64,000 nucleotides of DNA from Pseudomonas sp. PDM05 (GTDB lineage: Bacteria; Pseudomonadota; Gammaproteobacteria; Pseudomonadales; Pseudomonadaceae). The notes under the pieces were generated by a model that ran no database searches, was not told where the DNA came from, and saw nothing but the letters and a program-made list of their open reading frames with translations. Both the position numbers and the translations under genes were made by a program. The stretch covers positions 186,001 to 250,000 of the forward strand of contig NZ_JACVAC010000009.1 of the NCBI RefSeq assembly GCF_014851685.1. The letters run 5' to 3'. Positions 7,715 to 16,614 of the stretch are shown here, piece by piece. Numbering within the stretch: position 1 is the stretch's first letter; each line of letters starts with the position of its first letter.

Positions 7715-8044
7715 TCATTTGCGCGCCACTTTGTAGCGCACGCAATCCTGATAGAAGCTTTGGCGAATCGCTTCTGGCTTGAGCCGGGAGCGACTGTCGT
7801 AGGTCTGCTCGGTGATGCCCATGGCCATCATGCGCATCCACGACTTGTTGAATTTGAGGGTCTGGATTTTCTGCCGCGCCGCATACAGCGACACACCCGA
7901 GAGCTTCAACTCCTGGGCCCTGGCGGCCGTGCCCGCGCCCCAACTGCACATGTACTTGTCACCTTCACGCAGCTCCCGGGCCTGCACGGCAGCCGCGCCG
8001 CCGGCCAACGAGCAGGCGACAAGCATGATTCCAACAGTGCGCAT
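7715..8044 (-). CDS. Secreted hypothetical protein
   Basis: An approximately 109-residue protein with a signal peptide (MRTVGIMLVACSLAGGAAAV, cleavage near VQA) and a small mature domain containing KYMCSWGAGTAARAQEL and FYQDCVRYK. The two cysteines may form a disulfide. Upstream ATG and GTG codons at 8050 and 8056 are alternatives; 8044 sits best behind an AGGTGG ribosome site. Its stop lies five bases from the stop of the convergent LysR gene. No named family is recognised. Confidence 0.7.
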   Translation of the reverse strand: MRTVGIMLVACSLAGGAAAVQARELREGDKYMCSWGAGTAARAQELKLSGVSLYAARQKIQTLKFNKSWMRMMAMGITEQTYDSRSRLKPEAIRQSFYQDCVRYKVARK

Positions 8045-8124
8045 TTGCATCCCCACCTAACCACCTGAAAATAAAAGCGATTCTGGCGAGGATTTGGTTA
8101 CAGAGGGGCCATTAAATTGCCTTA

Positions 8125-10623
8125 TCACCACTGATAAGTCGCACTCGCCTGTACCGTGCGCTGTGAGCCATACCAGCACCAGGAGTAGGAATAGCACGAG
8201 GCGACGTACTCCTTATTCGCCAGGTTGGTGGCGTTGAGCGCCAGGCGCAGGTTGTCCTTGAGGTTGGCGAGGTTCGGGATGTCGTAGTGCACCGCCGCGT
8301 CGAACAAGGTGTAGCCCGGGACTTTCAGGGTGTTGGCCGTGTCGCCCCAGGACGAGCCGACATAACGCGCCCCTGCCCCGACGCCGAAGCCCTTGAGGTG
8401 GCCGTCACGGAAGGTGTAATCCGCCCACGCCGACGCGGTATGGCGCGGTACACCGTAGGTGCTGGTGCCTTTGGCCGGTAGGGCCGGGCCTACACCGATG
8501 TCGGTGACGGGCGTGTATTGCACGGCGTTGTTGGACTGGCTGATGCGGTTATCCAGGTAGGCATATGCCGCGCTGATGTCCAGGTTATCGTTGAGGCTGG
8601 CCTTGCCTTCCAGCTCAAAGCCACGGGATTGCACTTCGCCGTCCTGGCTCTGGCAGCGGCCACTGCCACACAGGTGCGTGGGGTCCGGGTCGGTGGTCAG
8701 CACATTGGTCTGGCGCAGGTCGAAGATCGCGGCGGTGATAAAGCTGTTGCTGCCCGGCGGCTGGTATTTGATCCCGACTTCATACTGCTTGCCCTCGGTC
8801 GGTTTGAACACCGAACCGCCGTAGCCGGTACCCGACTGCGGGCTGAAGGACTCCGAATAACTGGCATAGGGTGCCAGGCCGTTGTCGAACAGGTAGACCA
8901 GGCCAATGCGGCCGGTGAACGCCTTGCTGTCCAGGGACGACTGGCTCTTGGCGCCGCTGCTCAGGGTCTTGGTAGTGCTGTCGGTACTGGCCCAGTCATA
9001 GCGGCCGCCCAGCAGCAGCACCCAGTTGTCCCACTTCATTTGCTCTTGCAGATAAACGCCGGTCTGCTCGCTGCGGGAGGTACCGTCGGTGGTGTAGGCC
9101 GGGGTCGCGACCGGACGGCCATACACCGGGTCGAAAATATCCTGGGTCGGCCCGGCACCGACACGTGTCGAGCCTTGCAGGGTGTCGGTGCTGGTGTTCT
9201 GGTAATCGACGCCCATCAACAAGGTGTGTTGCAGCGGGCCAGTGTCGAATCTGGCCTGGGCCTGGTTGTCGAGGGTGTAGGCGTCCAGGTTGACGTCGCT
9301 GGCGATGGTGGCGCGCTGCATGGTGCGGTAATCGCTCAGCAGGTTGTTGCTGTAGAGACTACGGTAGCGGCCCTCGCTGCGCAGGTAACGGGCGTTCTGG
9401 CGCACGGTCCACACATCGTTGAAGTGATGTTCGAAGGCGTAGCCGATGGAGTAGTACTCGCGATCGCTTTTCTCGAAGTCTTTTTCGCCGTCATAGAAAT
9501 CCACATCGATCTTGCGCCCGGTGGGGCTGCGCAATACCGAGCCCCAGGCAGGTACCGAGCCGTAGGACGCGCCCTTGGGGTCCTTCTGGAAGTGCCCCAG
9601 CAGGGTCAGCGAAGTGGCGTCGTCCGGGCGCCAGGTAAAGGCCGTCGACAGCGACTGGCGACGCGTTTCGGTGTGTTCCACCTGCCCGTCGGCGTCGTCG
9701 AAAAGCCCGGCCACACGGTAGGAATACACGCCCTGATCATCAATCGGGCCGCTCAGATCGAAGGTGGTGCGCTTCTTGTTAAAGGTGCCGTATTCGACGC
9801 CGACCTCATGAAACGGCGTGTCCAACGGGCGCTTGCTGACCATGTTGATCACCCCGCTGGGTGTGCCCTGCCCGTACAGCACCGACGCCGGGCCGCGCAG
9901 CACTTCCACGCGCTCCAGATCGAAGGCGTCCTTTTGCGGCGAAGCGTCACGGCTGGAGGGCATGCGCAAGCCGTCGAGGTAGGTGGCCGGCGAGAAACCC
10001 CGGATCGTCAACTGGTCCAGCCGCGAAGCCGTAGCGCCACGGCTCTCCGGGACCACCGCGGCGCTGTAGCGCAGGATCTGGTTGAGGCTCTCGGCGTTCT
10101 GCGCGCGCATCTGGTCTTTGGTGACGATGGAGATCGACTGCGGGGTTTCGATCACGGCGGTGTCGGTCTTGGTGCCGGACAGGCTGCGGGTGGCCACATA
10201 ACCCGCCACCGGACCCACGGGGCTCTGGGCCTGATAGCCGCCGCTGATCGTGGTGGCCTGCAACTCCACCGCCCCGCCGTTATCCGGGAGGGCCTCCAGG
10301 CGATAGCGGTCGTTGGCGATCTTCAGCGCCTGCAAGCCGCTGCCAGCGAGCAATCGGGTCAGCGCCACCTCAGTGTCGTACTGCCCGCTCAACGCAGCGC
10401 TGCGTTTACCACGGGTCAAGCCCGCATCGAACGCCAGCACCAGGCCTGCCTGCTCGGCCAAGCTGTTGAGCGCCTGGCTCAAATCACTGGCGGGAATCGA
10501 GAAGCTGCGCACGCTGCTGCGGCTGTCTGCGGCAAAGGCGGACGGGGTATTGAGCAGTGGCATAGCGGCAAAAGCCATCGCCACTGACAGGGCCAGTGGG
10601 TGCAAGGGACGAGCAAGCGACAT
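8125..10623 (-). CDS. TonB-dependent siderophore receptor with STN domain (FhuA-like)
   Basis: An 832-residue outer-membrane receptor. After a signal peptide (cleavage near residue 31, SAFA) comes an STN signalling domain (about 36-110, SIPASDLSQALNSLAEQAG, GLQALKIANDRYRL), then the plug (about 150-270, TPQSISIVTKDQM, RVEVLRGPASVLYGQGTPSGVINMV) and a 22-strand barrel. The end, with a Cys-x5-Cys pair just before the last strand (SCYSYSWCWYG), resembles ferrichrome receptors of the FhuA/FiuA group, so a hydroxamate ligand is likely. The C-terminal residue is Trp rather than Phe. An STN domain usually implies a FecI/FecR-type sigma/anti-sigma pair, but none is adjacent. Confidence 0.93.
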   Translation of the reverse strand: MSLARPLHPLALSVAMAFAAMPLLNTPSAFAADSRSSVRSFSIPASDLSQALNSLAEQAGLVLAFDAGLTRGKRSAALSGQYDTEVALTRLLAGSGLQALKIANDRYRLEALPDNGGAVELQATTISGGYQAQSPVGPVAGYVATRSLSGTKTDTAVIETPQSISIVTKDQMRAQNAESLNQILRYSAAVVPESRGATASRLDQLTIRGFSPATYLDGLRMPSSRDASPQKDAFDLERVEVLRGPASVLYGQGTPSGVINMVSKRPLDTPFHEVGVEYGTFNKKRTTFDLSGPIDDQGVYSYRVAGLFDDADGQVEHTETRRQSLSTAFTWRPDDATSLTLLGHFQKDPKGASYGSVPAWGSVLRSPTGRKIDVDFYDGEKDFEKSDREYYSIGYAFEHHFNDVWTVRQNARYLRSEGRYRSLYSNNLLSDYRTMQRATIASDVNLDAYTLDNQAQARFDTGPLQHTLLMGVDYQNTSTDTLQGSTRVGAGPTQDIFDPVYGRPVATPAYTTDGTSRSEQTGVYLQEQMKWDNWVLLLGGRYDWASTDSTTKTLSSGAKSQSSLDSKAFTGRIGLVYLFDNGLAPYASYSESFSPQSGTGYGGSVFKPTEGKQYEVGIKYQPPGSNSFITAAIFDLRQTNVLTTDPDPTHLCGSGRCQSQDGEVQSRGFELEGKASLNDNLDISAAYAYLDNRISQSNNAVQYTPVTDIGVGPALPAKGTSTYGVPRHTASAWADYTFRDGHLKGFGVGAGARYVGSSWGDTANTLKVPGYTLFDAAVHYDIPNLANLKDNLRLALNATNLANKEYVASCYSYSWCWYGSQRTVQASATYQW

Positions 10624-10770
10624 GGGAGGTCCTGGGTAATAGAGGTTCTATTAACCATGACGGGCAGCTCGGCAAATCGGGCAAGAATGAGAGGCGTTTT
10701 TATTCGCCGGGTGCTGCCGCAAGCGCTTGGATCGCCTTTTTGCGTGGCCTTTCACCCCCACACAGCGCGA

Positions 10771-11208
10771 TCACCCCCACGCAACGACCAACAACCCCAG
10801 CCCCAACACCAGACACAACGGCGAATAAACATAGGTATCCAACCTGGCAAACCGCGACCCGCCGACCTTTTTGAAAAAACCCACCAGCTCCGAATCCCCA
10901 ATCGCCCGGGCAAACATGACCAGCGCTATCGCACTGATGCCCCATTGCAACGCGCCATGGGACACCGCGGAAAAGTACAAACCGGCGCGCAGGCACACGA
11001 GCAAGGCAATCGCCACCAGGCCCATCGCTACGAGGAATGTCATCAGTGCCGACGGTATGAAAGCCGGTCGCGGCCCGCTGGCGAATTCGCCGGGCAGCTC
11101 GGGAATGGCGGCCTGGAACCCGAGTTTGCCACCCGCCGCCCAGTACAGGTGCACCATACTGATACCCGTGAAAATACCGACGATCCATCGTGCAATGACA
11201 AAGCTCAT
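10771..11208 (-). CDS. DUF3995-like membrane protein
   Basis: A 145-residue integral membrane protein with four predicted hydrophobic segments, beginning MSFVIARWIVGIFTGISMVH and ending in LCLVLGLGLLVVAW. The motif H-x-YWAAGGKLGF after the first helix and IPSALMTFLVA are typical of DUF3995 proteins. The ATG at 11208 follows a GGGAGAG ribosome site; a longer frame to 11859 overlaps the divergent genes and is rejected. Function unknown. Divergent from the DUF2946 gene. Confidence 0.75.
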   Translation of the reverse strand: MSFVIARWIVGIFTGISMVHLYWAAGGKLGFQAAIPELPGEFASGPRPAFIPSALMTFLVAMGLVAIALLVCLRAGLYFSAVSHGALQWGISAIALVMFARAIGDSELVGFFKKVGGSRFARLDTYVYSPLCLVLGLGLLVVAWG

Positions 11209-11301
11209 GGCTGGCTCTCCCTGAAAATGTGCGAACAAGGATAGTCGCCCTGCGTTTTTTTGCAGGTATTTCGTCGGTGGCTGATGGTAAAGTGCCGCCC
11301 C

Positions 11302-11691
11302 ATGAAATTCGCCCGCACCGACCGCTCGCTCATTGCCTGGATGCTCTATTGCTGCGTCCTGTTCAATGTGTTCGCCTGCAGTATCGGTCACGGGCAGATG
11401 GTCGGGATGCAACTCAACGGCATCGGCGGCCAGTTCTGCACGGTAGACCCGCGCACCCAGGCGCCCACGCCTGCCAACTCCACGGATGAGAGCCTGCCGA
11501 CGCTGTCCAAAGCGTTCGGTTGCCCGCTGTGTTCCAGTGGAGGCATGGGCCCGGCGCTCAATTCCAGCCTGAATGTGGCGGTGTTGCCACAACCCCACGC
11601 GCCACCACCGGCCGTGGTACTCGCCGCTGACATCCCTGCCCGCTTTACCTGGCCCACGGCGCATCCCCGCGCGCCGCCCGCTATTGCCTGA
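11302..11691 (+). CDS. DUF2946 family protein
   Basis: A 129-residue protein with one N-terminal hydrophobic segment (LIAWMLYCCVLFNVFACSIGHG), a central CxxC motif in AFGCPLCSSGG and a Pro/His-rich end (LPQPHAPPPAVV, FTWPTAHPRAPP). This layout fits DUF2946. Members are often found next to TonB-dependent receptors and genes for copper handling, which I take as a hint rather than proof of metal binding. Here a TonB receptor follows 95 bases downstream on the same strand, so the two are probably co-expressed. Confidence 0.72.
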   Translation: MKFARTDRSLIAWMLYCCVLFNVFACSIGHGQMVGMQLNGIGGQFCTVDPRTQAPTPANSTDESLPTLSKAFGCPLCSSGGMGPALNSSLNVAVLPQPHAPPPAVVLAADIPARFTWPTAHPRAPPAIA

Positions 11692-11786
11692 CACCTTCGC
11701 TATCTGATCGGCACTGACCACCGCATCCCCGAGGGGTGACGGACAGTCGTGCATTGTTTTCAAGCCAAGTTTTTCAGGATTCAACC

Positions 11787-13913
11787 ATGAAACATTTACC
11801 CCTGTTGGCGGGCCTGTTCGGCTGCCTGCCCTTCTGCGCCTGGACCGTCGAGCTGGCACCGACCACTGTCACTGGCGAACCAAGCGCCGACCCCGGCCTG
11901 ACCCTGGATCAATCCAGCGGCATGGCCTCGCGGCTCGGGCTGAGCGTCCGGGAAACTCCCGCGTCGGTGGCCATCGCCAAGCGCAACGACATCGAACGCC
12001 ACGGTGCCAAGACGTTCCGCGATGCGGCCAACACCCTGCCTGGCGTCAATGCCAGTGCACCGCCGGGGTTTGGCGGGTTTGTCTCTTATCGTGGATTTAC
12101 CAGCAGCCAGATCACCCAGATGTTCAACGGCATCAACGTCGCCACCGGCCTGGCACGCCCGGTGGATGCCTGGATCTATGACCGCGTGGAACTGGTCGGC
12201 GGCCCCTCCTCGCTGATCAACGGCGCCGGCTCCGTGGGCGGCTCGCTCAATTACGTGACCAAGCTCGCCGGCCGTGAAGAACAGGCCGCGCAAGGCCAAC
12301 TCAGCTACGGCAGCTACGACACCGCTGGCATGGCCCTGGGCCTCAACCACGCCCTGACCGAGCCAGGCAGTGAGGTGCAGCACTACGCGCGCCTGGATGT
12401 AAGCCGCAACACCAACCACAGCTACATCGACCGCGATAAACGGGACGCCTGGAGCATGGCGTTTTCCCTGCTCAGTGACCTCACGCCGGACCTGTCCCAC
12501 ACCCTGGCGGTGGAATACCAGGACGAACATGAGGACAGCCCCTACTGGGGCACTCCGGTGCTCAACCCCAAGGCCGGCGAGTTGAAGATCGACAAGCACA
12601 ACCGCTTCAACAACTACAACGTCGCCGACGGACGTTACGAGCAACGCACGGTGTGGCTGCGCTCGATCATCGACTACCGGCTCAACGACAGCACCACGCT
12701 GAAAAACACCCTTTATCACCTCGACAGCCAGCGCGATTACCGCAACCTGGAGACCTATCAGTACAACGCCGACAACAGCGCGGTAAACCGCTCGACCGCC
12801 TATCAGGTGCGCCATCAGGGCGAGCAGCAGGGCAACCAGTTCGAGTTGCGCCACGACGCCAGCGTCTTCGGCCTTTCCACCACCTGGTCTGGCGGTTTCG
12901 AGTACAAGCTCAACAGCACCACCAACAGCCCGCTGCGCGCGGCGGGCAACAGTGCGGTCGACCCGAACAACTTCGATCCCGGACATTTTTATGCCATCCC
13001 CGGCACCAGGCCCGGCTTCAACAAAGACAAGACCAACGAGGTCACCACCAAGGCGCTGTTCGTGGAAAACCGCCTGGGCCTCACCGACAAATTGTCGCTG
13101 CTCACCGGCCTGCGTTATGACGCCATCGACCTGGACGTGACCAACCACGGCACGCTGACTGCCACCAGTCCACGGCATTTCAAGCGCAGCTGGGAGCCGC
13201 TCACCGGGCGCGTCGGCCTGACCTACCAGTTCATCCCGTCAGCGAATGTGTACGTGCAATACAGCACCGCCGCCGAGCAGCCAAGCACCACGACCCAGGT
13301 GTTCGATGTGTCGACCGGCAAGCAATGGGAAGTGGGCAGCAAGTTCGACTATCTGGATGGACGTGGCGCGGCCACCGTTGCCGCCTACAGGATCGAACGC
13401 AAGGACTTCGCCGTCACCGACCCGCTGGACCCGACCAACAGCATCCCGGTGGGTGCGCAGTCGTCCAAGGGCATTGAGTTGGCCAGTTCGTTGCGCATCA
13501 CTCCACGGCTGCTCGCCGAAGGCAATTTCGCCTGGGTGGACGCCGAATACGACGAGTTCAACGAGAAGCTCGCCAGCGGTGCCGTGGTGTCACGCAAGGG
13601 CAATACGCCGACCAACGTCCCCAAGCGCGTGGGCAACCTGTGGCTGACCTACGATATTGCCGAGGACTGGCAAGGGGGTGTGGACGCGCGGTATGTCGCC
13701 GAGGTTTATGCGGATAACGCCAACACCCAGACGGTGCCAGCCTACACGTTGTTCGGCACGTTCCTGCGCTACAAGGTGGATCAGCACACCACGGTGACGG
13801 CGCGGGTGCGCAACCTGACGAATGAGGTGTATGCCGAGTTTGCCCATGTGTCACCGGCGTATTACCTGGGGTCGCCAAGGACCTTCGAACTGGCTGTAAA
13901 CACTCAGTTCTGA
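11787..13913 (+). CDS. TonB-dependent receptor
   Basis: A 708-residue outer-membrane receptor with a signal peptide (MKHLPLLAGLFGCLPFCAW), a plug domain (about 50-160: ETPASVAIAKRNDIERHG, DRVELVGGPSSLINGAGSVGG) and a beta barrel ending in the standard C-terminal Phe (FELAVNTQF). It has no STN domain, so it is a transport-only receptor. The start at 11787 follows an AGGAT site. It lies directly downstream of a DUF2946 gene, which makes a metal or metallophore other than a classical siderophore possible. A strong palindrome follows its stop. Confidence 0.92.
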   Translation: MKHLPLLAGLFGCLPFCAWTVELAPTTVTGEPSADPGLTLDQSSGMASRLGLSVRETPASVAIAKRNDIERHGAKTFRDAANTLPGVNASAPPGFGGFVSYRGFTSSQITQMFNGINVATGLARPVDAWIYDRVELVGGPSSLINGAGSVGGSLNYVTKLAGREEQAAQGQLSYGSYDTAGMALGLNHALTEPGSEVQHYARLDVSRNTNHSYIDRDKRDAWSMAFSLLSDLTPDLSHTLAVEYQDEHEDSPYWGTPVLNPKAGELKIDKHNRFNNYNVADGRYEQRTVWLRSIIDYRLNDSTTLKNTLYHLDSQRDYRNLETYQYNADNSAVNRSTAYQVRHQGEQQGNQFELRHDASVFGLSTTWSGGFEYKLNSTTNSPLRAAGNSAVDPNNFDPGHFYAIPGTRPGFNKDKTNEVTTKALFVENRLGLTDKLSLLTGLRYDAIDLDVTNHGTLTATSPRHFKRSWEPLTGRVGLTYQFIPSANVYVQYSTAAEQPSTTTQVFDVSTGKQWEVGSKFDYLDGRGAATVAAYRIERKDFAVTDPLDPTNSIPVGAQSSKGIELASSLRITPRLLAEGNFAWVDAEYDEFNEKLASGAVVSRKGNTPTNVPKRVGNLWLTYDIAEDWQGGVDARYVAEVYADNANTQTVPAYTLFGTFLRYKVDQHTTVTARVRNLTNEVYAEFAHVSPAYYLGSPRTFELAVNTQF

Positions 13914-13935
13914 GCCCGGAACACAGGCCAATACG

Positions 13936-13955
13936 GGAGGGGGCCAGCCCCCTCC
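13936..13955. terminator. GC-rich palindrome between convergent genes
   Basis: GGAGGGGGC (13936-13944) pairs perfectly with GCCCCCTCC (13947-13955). It sits between the stop of the TonB receptor and the stop of the leftward binding-protein gene. It is likely a bidirectional transcription barrier. The sequence resembles a second class of dispersed Pseudomonas palindrome rather than an intrinsic terminator with a T run. Confidence 0.5.
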
Positions 13956-13960
13956 TACAC

Positions 13961-14977
13961 TTACTTCAGGCTTGCCTCGACCTTCTGCGCCACCTCTTCG
14001 GTCAACCATGCCTTCCACACCTCAGGGTGCTCCTTGAGGAACGCCTGGGCCACGTCCCGTGCAGGCGTGTGGTTTTCGCTCATTTTCGCCAGCGCCTGAT
14101 TGAGTGGCCCGATGGGAAACTCGACCTTGGTGAAAAACGCGGCAATCTGCGGATGCTCTTTCTGGAACGGCGTCGACACGCCAATACTCAGCTTGGACGC
14201 CAACGACCGTGTCGGTTTCGGCTCGGGATTGTCCGCATCCGTCAGCGTCTTCCATGCCTCGGCATCAAATGGCGGTTCTTCCAACTGGATCAACTTGTAG
14301 CGCCCCATCAACGGCGTCGGCGACCAATAGTAGAACAGCACCGGCTTGCCCCGGCGGATCGACGAAGCAATCTCGGCGTCCAGCGCCGCGCCTGAGCCAC
14401 TGCGGAAGTTCACGTAGCTGTCGCTGAGCCCGTAGGCCTTGAGCTTCTGTGCATTGACCACCTCGGACGTCCAGCCGATCGGGCTGTTGAGGAAGCGCCC
14501 CTTGCCGGGAGACTCCGGGTCCTTGAACACGTCCTTGTAGCGCGCCAGGTCCTGCACGCGCTTGAGGTCCGGTGCCAGGGGCTTGAGGCCTTTGGCGGCG
14601 TCGCCCTTGACCACGTATTCCGGCACCCACCAGCCTTCGGTGGCGCCCTTGACCGTATCGCCCAGGCCCACCACCTTGCCTTCGGCCTCGGCCTTGACCC
14701 ACACCGGACTGCGACCGGCCCACTCTTCGCCGATCACCTGGATGTCGTTCTTGGCCAGTGCGGTTTCCAGGGTAATGGTGGTGCCGGGCAAGGTGTCGGT
14801 AGGCAAGTCATACCCCTTCTCGACAATAACCCGAAGCACTTCGGTAATCAGGCTGCCGCTCTCCCAGTTCAGGTCGGCGAAATGAATCGGCGCCTGGGCC
14901 GCCGACACCGGCAATGCTGCAACTGACAGGCCCAGTGTCGCCAGCGACACGGCCAACAGCGATCTCAATCCTTTCAT
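13961..14977 (-). CDS. Glycine betaine/choline-type ABC substrate-binding protein
   Basis: A 338-residue periplasmic protein: signal peptide (LLAVSLATLGLSVAALPVSAA) followed by an OpuAC-type binding domain starting at IHFADLNWESGSLITEVLRVI. The segment GEEWAGRSPVWVKAEAEG and later FYYWSPTPLMGRYKL carry the aromatic residues that cage quaternary ammonium ligands in this family. The ATG at 14977 is preceded by a GAGGTG site. No ABC permease or ATPase is adjacent, so it must work with a transporter encoded elsewhere or be an orphan binding protein. Confidence 0.88.
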   Translation of the reverse strand: MKGLRSLLAVSLATLGLSVAALPVSAAQAPIHFADLNWESGSLITEVLRVIVEKGYDLPTDTLPGTTITLETALAKNDIQVIGEEWAGRSPVWVKAEAEGKVVGLGDTVKGATEGWWVPEYVVKGDAAKGLKPLAPDLKRVQDLARYKDVFKDPESPGKGRFLNSPIGWTSEVVNAQKLKAYGLSDSYVNFRSGSGAALDAEIASSIRRGKPVLFYYWSPTPLMGRYKLIQLEEPPFDAEAWKTLTDADNPEPKPTRSLASKLSIGVSTPFQKEHPQIAAFFTKVEFPIGPLNQALAKMSENHTPARDVAQAFLKEHPEVWKAWLTEEVAQKVEASLK

Positions 14978-15108
14978 GCCTTCGCACCTCATGTTTAGCA
15001 GCCATAGCGGAGGGCTTTGCTGCCAACGCGCGAAGCCTCTGAATAGTTAAGTCAACTCAACTGTAGTAGAGGTTCCGGGAGAAACGGATTACACATTGCG
15101 TTTACAAA

Positions 15109-15579
15109 CTACTCGCTGGCCTTGAAGGTCACCAGTTCACCCTTGCGCCACTTGGCGGCCTTGCCGGTCACGGCCTTGAGGGTTTTGGTCAGGCCTTCCT
15201 GCAATTGTTCATTGGCGGCAAACACCAGCATGACGCTATGGCCTTCCTTGAACACGATGCCCTGGCCTTCAGCCGACGAAACAAAGGCGTAATCGCCCAG
15301 GCCATATACCGTCAACTTAATGTCGCGGAACTTCAATTCAAACTTGCCGCCTTCACGGCTGGGCAGCACGGCCGCACGAAAATGGTCGCCGACCTTGAGT
15401 TCCAGGCGCGGTTTGTCATCGACAACCAATGCGGTTTCGGTATCGATTTCGGCGATGTAAATACCTTCCGGCGTTTGTTCAGTGATGTAAACAAAACGCG
15501 ATTGAAACTGCTTGACCAACTTTGCGCGTAAATCACCCAGCACGAATAACGCGTGCATATCCAGATTACTGACTGCCAA
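15109..15579 (-). CDS. Conserved hypothetical protein (156 aa)
   Basis: A soluble protein of 156 residues, MAVSNLDMHALFVLGDL at the start, with alternating beta-rich segments (FVYITEQTPEGIYIAEIDT, KFELKFRDIKLTVYGLGDYAF) and a basic C-terminus (GKAAKWRKGELVTFKASE). No signal peptide, membrane helix or known motif is visible. It lies on the same strand as the downstream binding-protein gene with a 131-base gap. I do not recognise the family. Confidence 0.65.
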   Translation of the reverse strand: MAVSNLDMHALFVLGDLRAKLVKQFQSRFVYITEQTPEGIYIAEIDTETALVVDDKPRLELKVGDHFRAAVLPSREGGKFELKFRDIKLTVYGLGDYAFVSSAEGQGIVFKEGHSVMLVFAANEQLQEGLTKTLKAVTGKAAKWRKGELVTFKASE

Positions 15580-15974
15580 GGAAACGCCCCCACATCAAAA
15601 GAAGTGCTGACCGCCACAGCGGGCAGCACAAAAATCCGGCCGTTACGGCACGATCACACAACACATTCATTGAAAAACTGAAGAAGATCCCGCTGCTGAG
15701 CCATACGGCTGGTACAGACGTACCCAATGAACCTCGGGCGAGGACACCATGTATCACAGCAGATCACAGGTTTGACGGCTCGAGAATAGAGACCGCACCG
15801 CTTCAGAGAATAACCCAAATAAAAAACGCGGTTTCCGACAGCCCACCTTAAACAAAACAACCAGGTGCGGAACCAGACATCGTTCGCCGACGACAATACT
15901 AAAACAGCAACACGGGTCAAAACCACCCGAAACGCTGCAGCTGCATCAACACAATCGATCGACAGGAGCTGACC
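15580..15974. other. 395-bp gap, no gene supported
   Basis: This stretch between a leftward and a rightward small gene is moderately AT-rich and serves as the upstream region of both. Its leftward open frame (15654-16055) has no ribosome site, no family features and overlaps the next gene, so it is not called. I see no clear promoter or repeat. Confidence 0.4.
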
Positions 15975-16244
15975 ATGCAACGACGTCAACACGATGCTAC
16001 GTCTTGCCACACTCGCTCGACACTGCATGACGAGCGCCAATACTACTGCGTGCAAGGCCTATACGGGTACTCGAATTCGGTTCTTTACCAAGTTGTGCCG
16101 GCGGGGCGTAACTTCTTTCATATTCGCGAAGTCACCAGCGGCCGTGTGCTGGGGTTTCGCAGCGACCATATCAAGGCCTGCCAACTGGCCAAGGAACTGG
16201 AAGCCACACTGCAACAGGGTGGCCTCGTTTCGTCACCAGGATGA
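15975..16244 (+). CDS. Hypothetical protein (89 aa)
   Basis: A small protein whose second half, YYCVQGLYGYSNSVLYQVVP then FFHIREVTSGRVLGFRSDHIKAC, looks like a compact mixed alpha/beta domain ending in a helix (CQLAKELEATLQ). The ATG is preceded by AGGAG at ideal spacing, which is the main reason for the call. No known family is recognised. The next small gene is on the same strand about 110 bases downstream. Confidence 0.6.
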   Translation: MQRRQHDATSCHTRSTLHDERQYYCVQGLYGYSNSVLYQVVPAGRNFFHIREVTSGRVLGFRSDHIKACQLAKELEATLQQGGLVSSPG

Positions 16245-16355
16245 CTTTACCGCGCCGCCACCCACCAACAACTGCCATACTGGCCCGTCGATTGAAGTTT
16301 GCCCCTCTGCGGGTCAGGTCTCATCTGTGCAGTTACCTTGAAGGGAAGGCTATAC

Positions 16356-16586
16356 GTGACGGAATTTGATATTGGCGAGTTTTTCATCCATGGCGATGCG
16401 AGGGAAGTAGACGGAGAATTCCAGGCGGTCATCGTGATGCGCGCCAAGCCACCGCTGAAAACGGTCACCACGCATCAGGTGGAAAAGGACCGCTGGTTCA
16501 AGACTGCAGAAGCTGCCGCCGTCGCGGGCAAAGAATCCGCCCTGGCCCTCAAGACTGCCGTCGATTCAGGGGCATTGACCTCCTGA
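16356..16586 (+). CDS. Hypothetical protein (76 aa), GTG start
   Basis: A 76-residue frame beginning at a GTG (VTEFDIGEFFIHGDAREVDG) that is preceded by the strong ribosome site AAGGGAAGG. An ATG further upstream at 16299 lacks one and adds unlikely residues. The protein is acidic at the N-terminus and alanine-rich at the C-terminus (AEAAAVAGKESALALKTAV). No motif suggests a function. Convergent with the chemoreceptor gene. Confidence 0.62.
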   Translation: MTEFDIGEFFIHGDAREVDGEFQAVIVMRAKPPLKTVTTHQVEKDRWFKTAEAAAVAGKESALALKTAVDSGALTS

Positions 16587-16614
16587 ACCCCGCTCGACGG
16601 CCCCCTCCCCGCGC

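Noticed and set aside
8518..10587. 689-codon plus-strand frame opposite the FhuA-like receptor
   Set aside because: It mirrors a clear TonB receptor; its sequence is low-complexity (Ala/Val/Gly/Arg-rich) with no motif, as expected from GC-rich third positions.
10771..11859. 362-codon minus-strand frame
   Set aside because: Only the last 145 residues from ATG 11208 form a sensible membrane protein; the rest overlaps the DUF2946 gene and the start of a TonB receptor on the other strand.
15654..16055. 133-codon minus-strand frame in the 15.6-16.0 kb gap
   Set aside because: No ribosome site, overlaps the better-supported rightward gene at 15975, and has no recognisable feature.
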